Assembly: GCA_032690845.1 (NCBI GenBank)
Contig: CM064421.1
Coordinates: 41,468,963 to 41,532,962 of the forward strand
Direction of reading: 5' to 3'
DNA from: Eleusine coracana subsp. coracana
Lineage: Eukaryota; Streptophyta; Magnoliopsida; Poales; Poaceae
Length of the DNA stretch: 64,000 nucleotides
This document shows, in pieces, positions 25,017-37,181 of this stretch. Both the position numbers and the translations under genes were made by a program. Position 1 is the first letter of the stretch. Each line of letters starts with the position of its first letter. Under the pieces are notes generated by a model, which was given only the letters and a program-made list of their open reading frames with translations, ran no database searches and was not told the origin of the DNA.

Positions 25017-25737
25017 AGCGGTTGCAACAAGCGATGTCTTATCATCAGTGTTCTATTGTCGACGACAGCGAAATACATGATCGATCGGTAGGCTCGTTTT
25101 GGGGGGCGGCTGGGCGATGTGTCAGCATGCATGCACGCACGATAATCTCTGCCCGCCGGACGCACTAGCTATAGTGACCAAAATTTTCTCGCGCTTTTCT
25201 GCACGGTTCGAGTATCTAACTCGTGACGCGACGCCACTGTAAATAATCCGTTCCGAGTGGGGCGGCACTTAGCACGCTTCCTCGTGTCCTTTTTTTTTTC
25301 CCATGCGGTGCTGAAGCCTCAAGTGCTAGTGGGAGCTCCAACCAAAGCGCAGTGCGACGGCACGTTTCGACGACGGCTGCGAGTCTGCAATGCGATGCAG
25401 ACTGCAGTACTCTGTTATCGCCCAAGTCTTCTAGTGTTAGGCGCAGACCATTATCATGGTATTCCATTGGGAACTTTTGGAAGACCAAGATTAAGAGGGT
25501 CGATAACATTGTTTTGTTACGTACTGAATTCGGAGACCAGTTACTAGATGTACATGTTCGATCTTCGGCTTCTGAGATTGCATGTGTCCTCTCCCACTCC
25601 AACTCCAATGCTGCGTCGGATGAGCATTGATCCGCTAGTGCAGTGCACTGTAAAATACTCTCCTCTCTTCGAATGCGGCCAACGCGTACTACCAAGAAAG
25701 AAATGCAATGTTACCGAACTTGCGTGTATCTGCACAA
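25017..25737. other. Upstream flank of the second peroxidase gene
   Basis: No gene or clear repeat is recognised in this stretch. Confidence 0.5.
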
Positions 25738-26010
25738 ACGGGCTGACCTGAAGCACAAAATTTTCAGCCCGGTCCAAACATGACACGGCCTGAGGCAATG
25801 AGCCGTGTTTGAGCTAATGGGACGGCACGACCCATTTAAGGCCAGGCACAAAAAAGCCCATCAGTAGTCGGTATAAGCACGACACAGTATAAGCTTGACA
25901 CGAAAATAAGGTTTGCAAGAGAGCAAAAACCAGTCCAACAACCAAAGCTTTAGCAGGCCGGCTCAAGTTGAGACACCAGCAGGCCGAACCGTCGAAGGCC
26001 CGAAACTCTA
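25738..26010 (+). repeat. Partial copy of the GC-rich GGGCCGTGCC-type transposon
   Basis: The segment follows the left part of the element at 17657 in the same order: a GGGCTG... block, GAAGCAC, an AT-rich AATTTT, then CAGCCCGGTCC and GGCACGACCC. It is diverged, and no right-hand inverted repeat was identified. Confidence 0.55.
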
Positions 26011-26831
26011 GCCGTCCATATACGTCGTCCACTTGTCCTCAACTCCTCATCTTCGTGACCTAGGGTTGGAGCTAGGTCGTCCTCCTCGCGCAACCGTCAG
26101 TCTCACCCACGGCATCGTCGCCACGACTCCTCGTGTGTATCCTGTCCTCACCGCGGCAGTGCCGGCCGTAGGAGCTCCCGCTGCACCGCCGCTCGTCCGC
26201 ACAACATCTCCTCCTTGCCCGCGCCGCATCTGTTCCTCGCCGTCGCTGCGGCTGCTCGCCCTTGCTCGTGTCATCGAAGATGCTCTGTCGCTCTAGCTGC
26301 TCGCATGTGTCGCGCCCGTTAGAGCTTCTCGCACGCGCCATTGCCGCCACCGAGTGACGCTGTCTCCTAGTCATACCGATGTGTGAGTCTGTACCCCCAA
26401 GTTGTCGAGTCATCAAATCTGATGGTTGTCCATTTGAACAACACTATCTTCCACCATTCCACCATTCTAAGATAAAGCATTTGGATCTGTTAGAGCCCAT
26501 GTACGTATAGAAGCCCAAAGTTTACATGGGCTCGTATTAAGGCATTCTAATAAGTTGTCAATGTTCAGCACAAAATGCTGTGCGCTACGGCTACGCAGTA
26601 AATTGCTGCACTAGTCTAGGTTGAAGAATTCCTAACAAATTTTAGAAAATATTGGAATTGGTTATATGTTTCAAATATATATTAAAATTTTTCTTCATAT
26701 GTGTCGAAACTATATTAAAAAATACATGTTCCGAAATATGCTATATTGTTCTCATAAATTGTTGTACAGGTTATTTGAAATCTGTCATTTAACCAAATTT
26801 GAATTGACTGTTACTGTACTTTTGAAACATT
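26011..26831. other. Intergenic, GC-rich then AT-rich, no gene recognised
   Basis: About 26035-26350 is GC-rich and open in several frames but low in information and without motifs. The rest is AT-rich. Confidence 0.5.
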
Positions 26832-27507
26832 GGGCCTGTTTGGATGTCCTAGCATTTCAAAACCATGGTTTTGAAAAACCAAAGTATTTTATGGACAAGG
26901 TGTCAAATATCGGAGTTTGTTATAACCAAAGTTTTTTATGGTATTTCAAAAACTTTGATGTGTTTGGCAATTGTAGTATTTAGTGCAGTCGTTTGTCTTT
27001 ATAAATGAATATGAATGAGTATATGCTAGTGCTATCTAATAAACATAAACGCAACAAAGAAATAAAGCAAACTCAATATTATGTGTGTTGAGTTTGTGCC
27101 GCCTTGAATATGGATGTTCTGTCGTTATACACATGCTTCTATGTTATCCAATTTACACAGTTCAAAATGCACAGACGCTGCAGCATATGGTAGCACCGTA
27201 GCAGGCACAAGGTAAGGATGGTTTTCTATTTTATAAGAAAGATGGACGCATTGAATTAGTGCTAATCACAACAGTTGAGCTCGCGTGCAGGACAACAGGA
27301 TGCAAGACATAGCTCGGTTTTAAGAAAACGAGGTCGTGAGTGGATTTTTTGAAACTCCAAAAATACCATGGTATTGGAAAAACTATGACTTACAAAAATT
27401 TGTTGTTAATTACATTCAAACACCTTAAAGTTTTCAATATTATGGTATTTTTTAGAAATCATGGTATTCTACTAAAACTTTAAAAATACTTTGCATTCAA
27501 ACAGGGC
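26832..27507. mobile_element. Non-autonomous inverted-repeat element (MITE-like)
   Basis: The left end GGGCCTGTTTGGATG and the reverse complement of the right end (GGCCCTGTTTGAATG) match at 13 of 15 positions. Sub-terminal blocks around ACCATGGT also mirror each other. The 676-bp interior is AT-rich and noncoding. The target-site duplication is unclear. It ends just upstream of the GID8-type gene. Confidence 0.62.
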
Positions 27508-27821
27508 CTGAGTTTCTGATATTTAAGACTAGCTTGTAGTTTATGAACCAGGAGTACAACTCTTGCAAGTCACGGCCGCCCCCGTCGTCCTCTCCCGGGC
27601 TCCCGACCTCGACTCATCTCCTACTCTCCAAGTTTCCAATCCGCCCCCCTCCCCGCGGCGAAACCCTAGTCGGCGAGCCCCTTGCATCCACGCCCGTCGC
27701 CGGTATATGGCGTCGGCGTGATCGGCTCAGCAGCGCCCCAACTTCGGCCCTGCCCCCGCATCTGATGTTCCTTTCCCGCATCGTCTTACGCGACCTGGAT
27801 TCCATCGACTCTCCTACTTAC

Positions 27822-30800
27822 ATGGCGTCCTCGAAGAAGGTGGTGACACGCGATGTGTGGGAGCGGAAGCTCCGTGACGTCAAGATCCGCAAGGAGGACA
27901 TGAACCGCCTCGTCATGAACTTTCTCGTCACCGAGGGCTACGTCGACGCCGCCGACAAGTTCCGCGTCGAGTCCGGCACCCAGCGTATTGCACGCTTCTC
28001 TTTTTCTGTTTCTGTTTTTGCTTTCTGCTGATGAATTTCGTGGGGAATTCGCATGAATTTCTGGTATTATTTTTTGGCAGCGGATATTGACCTCGCCACC
28101 ATCACGGATCGGATGGAGGTGAAGCGGGCGGTGCAGTCGGGGAATGTTCAGGAGGCCATCGAGAAGATCAATGATCTCAATCCCACGGTTCGATTCTATA
28201 TATCTTCTAGAAATTTCAGTTCTAGCGCTTATGTTGGTGGACAGTCGGGGGTCTTCTGAAGGAAGGGGAGTATCTAGGTGTTTCACATTTGGCTGCTTGA
28301 TGACCTTGAAATAGCTTGTCGTGGCTAGCGTGCCTCCTGGGGTCTGAATTAACATGGTCAATTAGAGAACCACTGATTTTACAGTGTAGGAAACTCGGAT
28401 GCTCTATTCATTGTTGTGCTTTTATCAGCAAGTAACAGCCTCAGTTAGTTTTTGAATACTGGAATGAAATCCTTCTCCACATCCTATATTTGCTACCCAA
28501 TCTTACTTTGCATCTTGTTTTGTGTTAGTTAGATGATTCATAATATCGGAAATAGGCTGGAGTCACCTTCCTGATGTGACTGATGGTGATTTAACGGTTG
28601 TCATTAGTTCGTTTGAATTATTACACTCTTCAGATTACTCATGCATGTTGGTATACTTGGTTGTGCAATAAGAGCTAAAGCTTCCAATCAGGAATTGTTT
28701 CACATTTTTGAAATTGATAGGAAATTGATAACCTTAATAAACAGAATCCAACAGAGCTCACACCAAGTTCGGGGTTAGAGCCAAACAGGAATAAAACAAT
28801 TGTATATGTTACCCATTATGATTATTGATAATATCCAAAATTGGTTATTATGTATACCAAGTACTAGTGAGCAGTGACTCATGAGGTCAGGACTCAGGAT
28901 CCTTTGTGTCTTATTCAGAAACATTCTATAGAATAGTAGAGTGAAAAATACTTCTGTTCGGAAAGATCTTTTTCTTCCTTCTTATTGTCTGACATGGGAA
29001 TAATCAACATAGTTGTGAGAAGTATCTGCTTGTTAGAAAGTTTCCTTATTCATTAGATTTATGGCTAGCAACAAATCAGTTACACTGTACATATGGATGC
29101 TTGAAGGTGTTATCTTGATGATTGTGATAGAAGTAGTCACATATATTGCTAACCATTCATTTTGAAAAAGTTCTTTTGATGGAGAAGGTTTTACAGTTTC
29201 ATGTTATTTTATTTTATTTTACACCCCAAGTATATTCGTCTTTTATGTGTACTTCTGAGGATTTCTCTGTGAATAATTTATTTATTTTTTATGAAAGTTT
29301 AGGCTTCTTATGCTGACCTGGATATGACTATTTGCAGATTCTAGATACAAATCCCCAACTCTACTTTCATCTTCAGCAGCAAAAACTAATAGAGTTGATT
29401 CGTGCTGGTAAAATAAATGAAGCTTTGGAGTTTGCTCAAGAAGAGCTTGCACCAAGAGGCGAAGAAAATGTATTTTTTCTAGATTCCTGTTATGATTTCT
29501 TTCAAGTGCTTTGTTAAAACTGCTGCATGCAATTACACCTGCTTATAAGTTATGATCAGTTTCTTAATGTTTTGTTCTCGACTTTGCAGCAAGCATTTCT
29601 TGAGGAAATAGAGAAAACCGTAGCACTACTGGTTTTTGAAGATGTAAAGAATTGTCCTTATGGGGAACTGCTGGATGTTTCTCAACGTTTGAAGACTGCT
29701 AGTGAAGTTAATGCTGCTATTCTTACAAGCCAAAGTCATGAGAAAGGTTAGCAAGTTATATACAATAATAGTGGTATCTATTGTTTACTCTATCACTCAT
29801 TGCATTGTTTAAATGAATACACATCGAATAATTATGTTGCAATAATCGAGATGTATAGATGTAGAAAAGCAATTGAGATTGGCACAAATACATCTTAGAA
29901 CTGAGGAAAACAGAAAGTGGTACATTTAGATGGTAGTTTATCTAGTAAATTTTCTCACAGGGGTAGAAATTTTGAAATGTTTTATCTAACAAGTATATGT
30001 TAAGGATATAGAGGGAAGGGATTTTTAGTGAACTCTATGTAGTTTTTGGCACTAAAGAAGGCTTAGCTGTAACAAGAACATTCAGTTTCTTTTGATGCAC
30101 CTATGAGGAGTTGGCTCAATTTATATGCTGGAATATTGTTAAGATTAGATTGGAACATTTTTTTTCTTTGGATCTAATTCGTTCATTATTGTAGTTAAAG
30201 TTCGTGATCATCGATTAAAATCTGCTGAACTGCTATCTTTCTTGTTTTCATATATGAATCCCTGTACTGAAAGTTATTTTGTATATCAAACTGTACTATA
30301 TGTGATTAGTGAAGCTCCTTTCTTGTTCTCATCTATGTTTTTAAGGCGGTAAGGTGAGGCGAGGCGCTCTGCACCCTTCCAGTCGCCTAGGCGACGCCTA
30401 GGTGATGATAAGGCGAACCAAGGCGACGCCTTACCAGCCTTAAGAAAGAGAAAATAGAAGGCAGGCAGGGAAAATAGAAAAGAAAAAGGGAAAAGAAAAG
30501 GAGAAAAAGGCAAATAATAGAGAGGACGCTTGGCCCAGCCCACTAACAGGCCCACTATTGCTTCCTCTCACACCGTATAACCCTATGCAGCTAAATCAAA
30601 CACGCTGCAGCGTTCCTCCGTTCTCCCCCGCCGCCGCAACTCCTTCCCACGCTGCAGCACTCCTCTCCTGCCACTGCCGCAGCTCCGTCCCAGCCCGCAG
30701 CGCTCCTCCCCCACCGCAGCTCCTTCCCCTCCCCTCGCTCCTCCCCTGTTGCCGCTCCTTCCCTCTCCTTTGCTGTCGCTCCTCCCCTCTTCTTCTCTCC

Positions 30801-31268
30801 ACTGCACCGCCAGCTCGCCGGCGCTGCTCCTCCCTTCCAGATCGACGGCCGCCTAAGCCATCCTGCACAAGCTAGCAACGCGGAAGCCGACTGGGACGGC
30901 TGTGGCGACAGATTTCTGGCCTCACCGACTACTCCCACCCTTTCCTCTTCTCTTCTACCCTCGCCTTGGCTGAATCCTAGTAAGACGACGAGGACGCCCT
31001 GAAATTTTTAGCGCCTGGACGCCTCGCCTTAAAATCAGAGGTTCTCATATATGAATCCCTGTACTGAAAGTTATTTTGTATATCAAACTGTACTATATGT
31101 GATTAGTGAAGCTTCTTTTTATATCATCATTTTCTGGTTATTGCAGATCCGAAGCTTCCCAGTCTGTTAAAGATGCTGATTTGGACTCAAAATCAACTGG
31201 ATGAAAAGGCGGCATATCCACGAATCAATAACTTCTCCACAGCTGCACTGGAAGACCCCTCGATATGA
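27822..31268 (+). CDS. GID8: GID8-type LisH/CTLH protein, CTLH (GID) E3 ligase subunit
   Basis: Exons 27822-27984, 28081-28187, 29338-29469, 29590-29746 and 31147-31268 join to 226 aa with all phases consistent. The protein has a LisH segment (about 27-53, with NFLVTEGYVDAADKF), a CTLH segment (about 58-115, including LYFHLQQQKLIELI) and a CRA-like C-terminal half with LLDVSQRLKTASEVNAAI. This matches the eukaryotic GID8/TWA1 family, a scaffold subunit of the CTLH/GID ubiquitin ligase in cytosol and nucleus; that role is family knowledge. The ATG at 27822 (MASSKK) matches the family start, although the frame stays open upstream to an ATG at 27543. Exon 4 is cut by the left edge of the 3,715-bp tandem duplication at 29678-29681, and exon 5 lies within copy 1, so the reading frame is intact. 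Intron 4 carries a 703-bp insert. Confidence 0.94.
30236..31113 (+). repeat. About 82-bp intronic tandem repeat, second unit interrupted by the 703-bp insert
   Basis: A unit starting CTTTCTTGTTTTCAT at 30236 is followed by a second start CTTTCTTGTTCTCAT at about 30318. The remaining 68 bp of the second unit reappear, identical, at 31046-31113 after the insert; the first unit's copy is 30249-30316. So a small tandem repeat arose first and the insert landed in its second unit. Confidence 0.75.
30338..31040. mobile_element. 703-bp GC-rich insertion in GID8 intron 4
   Basis: It is bounded by the 13-bp direct repeat GTTCTCATCTATG (30325-30337) and GTTCTCATATATG (31041-31053), one mismatch. The ends form a short inverted repeat, TTTTAAGGCG...CGCCTTAAAA, followed by GGCGAGGCG-type blocks. 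The interior is C-rich and low in complexity, with open frames on both strands but no recognisable domain. The class is not settled; a non-autonomous DNA transposon with captured GC-rich sequence is plausible. The second copy is at 34053-34755. Confidence 0.65.
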
Positions 31269-32256
31269 AGTGCAGGCACCGTGCCCTCCTGCTGCCTGCA
31301 CAAGTTCTGCATGGCATCTGTTAATATGTTGTTGCATGGAGCGATCGAGTGGAACTGCTTTCTTCAGTGATAGAGCCGCAATGCCAACAATTAAAGCCAG
31401 GACACCTCAATCGTGTTGTACATGATGTAGGAGACATTTTCCCCCGTTTTTAATCAGTGGAAAATATTGGATTTGATTTCACGAACACATTCCTTTGAAA
31501 CCTTATGTTGTATCACACAATGTTTCCAGTCAAAGTTTAGACACATTCATGTGTCTTATTCTTGCAGATGTTGGTATGATCTATGATGCAACTTTGCAAA
31601 TAAATTCATCTTCTCATATGGGAATGCCAGAATCACCTAGATATCACTGGCAAACTATCTGTCAGCTTTGCTATAGAATTTCTTGCTGAATCTCTGGGCA
31701 ATTCGCTGCGAAGCGGTAGGAGTTGCAGCCTCGTCTACGGAATTCTTTGGGGGCACCATCACCGATTTACCCACATTAGCAAGTTGCTTCAGCATCTTGC
31801 TGTACAAATTTTAGAGGAAATCTCCGAGCGATTTGTGCCGAATAGACTAGAGTCGCACCTTTGCCGCATCGTACTATCCAAACGCCGTGTCAGCCAGATC
31901 GGCGGGTGCCCCTTGCCTCCGCAGCCGTTACGATGGCATATTGACGCGCCAGTCTTCAGGACATGGTCCGTCTGCCTAGACGCCTAACCGCCACGCGCCC
32001 ACGCGAGCACCATGCTTGGAAGTAGCGCCCATGGCAACCACTTCTGGAACACTGAAGACGATGAAGAAAAACGAGAGTAAATCTCATCGGCAAAAAATAA
32101 AGCCATGACGTTACCCGGTAGTTGACATTTTGCAGTTCTCATTCATCATGACTACGTAATTTTTGTGTTCATATTGTAATCCATTGTATATGATATGATT
32201 GATCAATAATCTAACACAAGGATTCACAACATTTTTGTCCATGTCTGTAGAAATTG
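31269..32256. other. 3' flank of GID8 in copy 1
   Basis: This includes the probable 3' UTR and then unassigned sequence. Small open frames near 31495-31987 carry no recognised motif. It is repeated at 34984-35971. Confidence 0.5.
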
Positions 32257-32258
32257 TA

Positions 32259-32882
32259 GGGTGTGTTTGTTTTGCTGGATTGGATTGGATAGGCTTAGAC
32301 AAGATCATCTAGTTCAGTGTTTGATTTATCGTAAGGGTGGACAGAGATGAACTAAAATAGGAATATTCTTTTAAGATGCTGGATGAGTCTGTCCGACAAA
32401 AATAATCGGATGAGTCTATCCAACTTATGTAACGATGATGATTACTAATATAATTAGACATTATTAGTATGATTTATTATAATATTATTATTGATAAGCA
32501 ATAAGATATTGATTAGTACATGATGAGAGCTCAATCATACTAGAATTAATAATAATTAATATTTTTATTACTAATTAAAATTATTAAGATATAATTAAGA
32601 CCAATAAATTTTAATCATAAGATATATAATTTTATTAAATAGAATAAGATATTTTTATTACCAGAATTGGATATTAATTAGTATATAATTAATTATTATT
32701 ATTTAATAATAAGATATTTAATTTTATTATTTCACCTTGTGCTATCCATTCTTATCCATCCAAACAAACACGAATCTGGATCATCCTATCCAGCCAATTA
32801 AACACATAACTTGAATCATCCAATACAGAAAAATATGAATGATCATATCCAATCCAATCTTACCCTCAAAACAAACACACCC
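32259..32882. mobile_element. 624-bp MITE, copy 1
   Basis: Terminal inverted repeats begin GGGTGTGTTTGTTTTG and, after one gap, share GGATTGGAT. A TA dinucleotide flanks each end (32257-32258 and 32883-32884). The interior is very AT-rich and noncoding. The ends resemble Tourist or Stowaway-like MITEs; the family is not fixed. Confidence 0.75.
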
Positions 32883-33395
32883 TAATATGGTAGATCATGT
32901 ATTGGCAAAGTCAGTTATAAGGAGGGAGGACGGAGGAGGGGTGCCAATCTAGCCACTGTTGCAAGTAGACCAGCATCGACAAACAGCCACTACTTCCAAA
33001 ACTATTTGCTTTCAATGAAAGAGGCAGTAAGGTTTCTCTAAGAAGAAATAAACATCCTACCGAAAGCAGCAGCAGCTGGTCTTTTCCCGGTTCAGCAAGA
33101 AGCAGACTGGTCGAACGATTGACCATTTTCTAAAAGAAAAAGAGTAAAATGAAGGAGAACCAGCTGACAGTTGTGACTCGCGTTAGTCATTCACGGAAAA
33201 CAAAGGACAAGTAAACATTCGGCTTCAGGTGGTGACACAAGAGATGAGGTCAGTAATACCCACATTCAGCACTGTACGGGTAGAAGTTCTGAGGTTTTTC
33301 AGTCGTCCCTAACATTATTAGCATGTATTAAAACCAGCAACACGGGCAGATTCTGGGTACAGTACTGTAGTCAGTGGAAGTTCTTGAGGATTTTT

Positions 33396-34983
33396 CTCAA
33401 CGTTTGAAGACTGCTAGTGAAGTTAATGCTGCTATTCTTACAAGCCAAAGTCATGAGAAAGGTTAGCAAGTTATATACAATAATAGTGGTATCTATTGTT
33501 TACTCTATCACTCATTGCATTGTTTAAATGAATACACATCGAATAATTATGTTGCAATAATCGAGATGTATAGATGTAGAAAAGCAATTGAGATTGGCAC
33601 AAATACATCTTAGAACTGAGGAAAACAGAAAGTGGTACATTTAGATGGTAGTTTATCTAGTAAATTTTCTCACAGGGGTAGAAATTTTGAAATGTTTTAT
33701 CTAACAAGTATATGTTAAGGATATAGAGGGAAGGGATTTTTAGTGAACTCTATGTAGTTTTTGGCACTAAAGAAGGCTTAGCTGTAACAAGAACATTCAG
33801 TTTCTTTTGATGCACCTATGAGGAGTTGGCTCAATTTATATGCTGGAATATTGTTAAGATTAGATTGGAACATTTTTTTTCTTTGGATCTAATTCGTTCA
33901 TTATTGTAGTTAAAGTTCGTGATCATCGATTAAAATCTGCTGAACTGCTATCTTTCTTGTTTTCATATATGAATCCCTGTACTGAAAGTTATTTTGTATA
34001 TCAAACTGTACTATATGTGATTAGTGAAGCTCCTTTCTTGTTCTCATCTATGTTTTTAAGGCGGTAAGGTGAGGCGAGGCGCTCTGCACCCTTCCAGTCG
34101 CCTAGGCGACGCCTAGGTGATGATAAGGCGAACCAAGGCGACGCCTTACCAGCCTTAAGAAAGAGAAAATAGAAGGCAGGCAGGGAAAATAGAAAAGAAA
34201 AAGGGAAAAGAAAAGGAGAAAAAGGCAAATAATAGAGAGGACGCTTGGCCCAGCCCACTAACAGGCCCACTATTGCTTCCTCTCACACCGTATAACCCTA
34301 TGCAGCTAAATCAAACACGCTGCAGCGTTCCTCCGTTCTCCCCCGCCGCCGCAACTCCTTCCCACGCTGCAGCACTCCTCTCCTGCCACTGCCGCAGCTC
34401 CGTCCCAGCCCGCAGCGCTCCTCCCCCACCGCAGCTCCTTCCCCTCCCCTCGCTCCTCCCCTGTTGCCGCTCCTTCCCTCTCCTTTGCTGTCGCTCCTCC
34501 CCTCTTCTTCTCTCCACTGCACCGCCAGCTCGCCGGCGCTGCTCCTCCCTTCCAGATCGACGGCCGCCTAAGCCATCCTGCACAAGCTAGCAACGCGGAA
34601 GCCGACTGGGACGGCTGTGGCGACAGATTTCTGGCCTCACCGACTACTCCCACCCTTTCCTCTTCTCTTCTACCCTCGCCTTGGCTGAATCCTAGTAAGA
34701 CGACGAGGACGCCCTGAAATTTTTAGCGCCTGGACGCCTCGCCTTAAAATCAGAGGTTCTCATATATGAATCCCTGTACTGAAAGTTATTTTGTATATCA
34801 AACTGTACTATATGTGATTAGTGAAGCTTCTTTTTATATCATCATTTTCTGGTTATTGCAGATCCGAAGCTTCCCAGTCTGTTAAAGATGCTGATTTGGA
34901 CTCAAAATCAACTGGATGAAAAGGCGGCATATCCACGAATCAATAACTTCTCCACAGCTGCACTGGAAGACCCCTCGATATGA
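33396..34983 (+). pseudogene. GID8: Orphan GID8 3' fragment (exon 4 part plus exon 5)
   Basis: Copy 2 of the duplication repeats the last 65 bp or so of exon 4 (to 33461), the donor, intron 4 and exon 5 (34862-34983). It has no promoter, LisH segment or exons 1-3. It cannot make GID8 alone, but its intact exon 5 acceptor could in principle be spliced to the exon 4 donor of the upstream gene and would give the same protein end. Confidence 0.88.
34053..34755. mobile_element. 703-bp GC-rich insertion, duplicated copy
   Basis: This is the second copy of the intron insert at 30338-31040, carried along by the tandem duplication and not by a new insertion. Confidence 0.7.
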
Positions 34984-35973
34984 AGTGCAGGCACCGTGCC
35001 CTCCTGCTGCCTGCACAAGTTCTGCATGGCATCTGTTAATATGTTGTTGCATGGAGCGATCGAGTGGAACTGCTTTCTTCAGTGATAGAGCCGCAATGCC
35101 AACAATTAAAGCCAGGACACCTCAATCGTGTTGTACATGATGTAGGAGACATTTTCCCCCGTTTTTAATCAGTGGAAAATATTGGATTTGATTTCACGAA
35201 CACATTCCTTTGAAACCTTATGTTGTATCACACAATGTTTCCAGTCAAAGTTTAGACACATTCATGTGTCTTATTCTTGCAGATGTTGGTATGATCTATG
35301 ATGCAACTTTGCAAATAAATTCATCTTCTCATATGGGAATGCCAGAATCACCTAGATATCACTGGCAAACTATCTGTCAGCTTTGCTATAGAATTTCTTG
35401 CTGAATCTCTGGGCAATTCGCTGCGAAGCGGTAGGAGTTGCAGCCTCGTCTACGGAATTCTTTGGGGGCACCATCACCGATTTACCCACATTAGCAAGTT
35501 GCTTCAGCATCTTGCTGTACAAATTTTAGAGGAAATCTCCGAGCGATTTGTGCCGAATAGACTAGAGTCGCACCTTTGCCGCATCGTACTATCCAAACGC
35601 CGTGTCAGCCAGATCGGCGGGTGCCCCTTGCCTCCGCAGCCGTTACGATGGCATATTGACGCGCCAGTCTTCAGGACATGGTCCGTCTGCCTAGACGCCT
35701 AACCGCCACGCGCCCACGCGAGCACCATGCTTGGAAGTAGCGCCCATGGCAACCACTTCTGGAACACTGAAGACGATGAAGAAAAACGAGAGTAAATCTC
35801 ATCGGCAAAAAATAAAGCCATGACGTTACCCGGTAGTTGACATTTTGCAGTTCTCATTCATCATGACTACGTAATTTTTGTGTTCATATTGTAATCCATT
35901 GTATATGATATGATTGATCAATAATCTAACACAAGGATTCACAACATTTTTGTCCATGTCTGTAGAAATTGTA

Positions 35974-36597
35974 GGGTGTGTTTGTTTTGCTGGATTGGAT
36001 TGGATAGGCTTAGACAAGATCATCTAGTTCAGTGTTTGATTTATCGTAAGGGTGGACAGAGATGAACTAAAATAGGAATATTCTTTTAAGATGCTGGATG
36101 AGTCTGTCCGACAAAAATAATCGGATGAGTCTATCCAACTTATGTAACGATGATGATTACTAATATAATTAGACATTATTAGTATGATTTATTATAATAT
36201 TATTATTGATAAGCAATAAGATATTGATTAGTACATGATGAGAGCTCAATCATACTAGAATTAATAATAATTAATATTTTTATTACTAATTAAAATTATT
36301 AAGATATAATTAAGACCAATAAATTTTAATCATAAGATATATAATTTTATTAAATAGAATAAGATATTTTTATTACCAGAATTGGATATTAATTAGTATA
36401 TAATTAATTATTATTATTTAATAATAAGATATTTAATTTTATTATTTCACCTTGTGCTATCCATTCTTATCCATCCAAACAAACACGAATCTGGATCATC
36501 CTATCCAGCCAATTAAACACATAACTTGAATCATCCAATACAGAAAAATATGAATGATCATATCCAATCCAATCTTACCCTCAAAACAAACACACCC
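35974..36597. mobile_element. 624-bp MITE, duplicated copy
   Basis: This is the second copy of the element at 32259-32882, at the constant 3,715-bp offset. It was duplicated passively. Confidence 0.75.
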
Positions 36598-37181
36598 TAA
36601 TATGGTAGATCATGTATTGGCAAAGTCAGTTATAAGGAGGGAGGACGGAGGAGGGGTGCCAATCTAGCCACTGTTGCAAGTAGACCAGCATCGACAAACA
36701 GCCACTACTTCCAAAACTATTTGCTTTCAATGAAAGAGGCAGTAAGGTTTCTCTAAGAAGAAATAAACATCCTACCGAAAGCAGCAGCAGCTGGTCTTTT
36801 CCCGGTTCAGCAAGAAGCAGACTGGTCGAACGATTGACCATTTTCTAAAAGAAAAAGAGTAAAATGAAGGAGAACCAGCTGACAGTTGTGACTCGCGTTA
36901 GTCATTCACGGAAAACAAAGGACAAGTAAACATTCGGCTTCAGGTGGTGACACAAGAGATGAGGTCAGTAATACCCACATTCAGCACTGTACGGGTAGAA
37001 GTTCTGAGGTTTTTCAGTCGTCCCTAACATTATTAGCATGTATTAAAACCAGCAACACGGGCAGATTCTGGGTACAGTACTGTAGTCAGTGGAAGTTCTT
37101 GAGGATTTTTCAGTCTTCTCTAATATTATTAGAAAATAAGTACAACTGAGACCAGCAGCATGGATAACCGACAGGCAATTC

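Larger units (their letters stand above)
29678..33392. repeat. Tandem duplication, copy 1 (3,715 bp)
   Basis: Copy 1 runs from inside GID8 exon 4 to the start of copy 2 at 33393. Every stretch I compared is identical to copy 2 at a constant offset of 3,715, including ten open frames, the intron insert and the 624-bp MITE. It holds the end of exon 4, intron 4, exon 5 and the 3' flank of GID8, then a piece of the 3' end of the minus-strand gene that lies right of copy 2. Confidence 0.95.
33393..37111. repeat. Tandem duplication, copy 2 (3,715 bp plus shared TTTC)
   Basis: Copy 2 starts at 33393 and ends at 37107, followed by the shared TTTC at 37108-37111. The junction at 33393-33396 joins the right-hand breakpoint (TTGAGGATTTTTC) to exon 4 sequence (TTTCTCAACG). 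Both parents share only the four bases TTTC, a microhomology junction. It contains an exon 4 fragment, intron 4 with its insert, exon 5, and the 624-bp MITE at 35974-36597. Confidence 0.95.

Noticed and set aside
26033..26416. GC-rich frames on both strands
   Set aside because: Overlapping opposite-strand frames without motifs next to a repeat; not supported as genes.
27543..27821. N-terminally extended GID8 protein
   Set aside because: The frame is open, but the added 93 residues are unlike the conserved family start MASSKK and are leader-like in composition.
30558..30938. Open frames on both strands in the GID8 intron insert
   Set aside because: Low-complexity C-rich sequence that is open in several frames at once, with no domain.
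33396..34983. A second GID8 gene
   Set aside because: Only the end of exon 4 and exon 5 are present; it is the truncated copy of the tandem duplication.
37043..37181. Longer C-terminus of the unrecognised gene read through 37043
   Set aside because: That reading uses the wrong phase for the splice at 37231; the in-phase frame stops at 37182.
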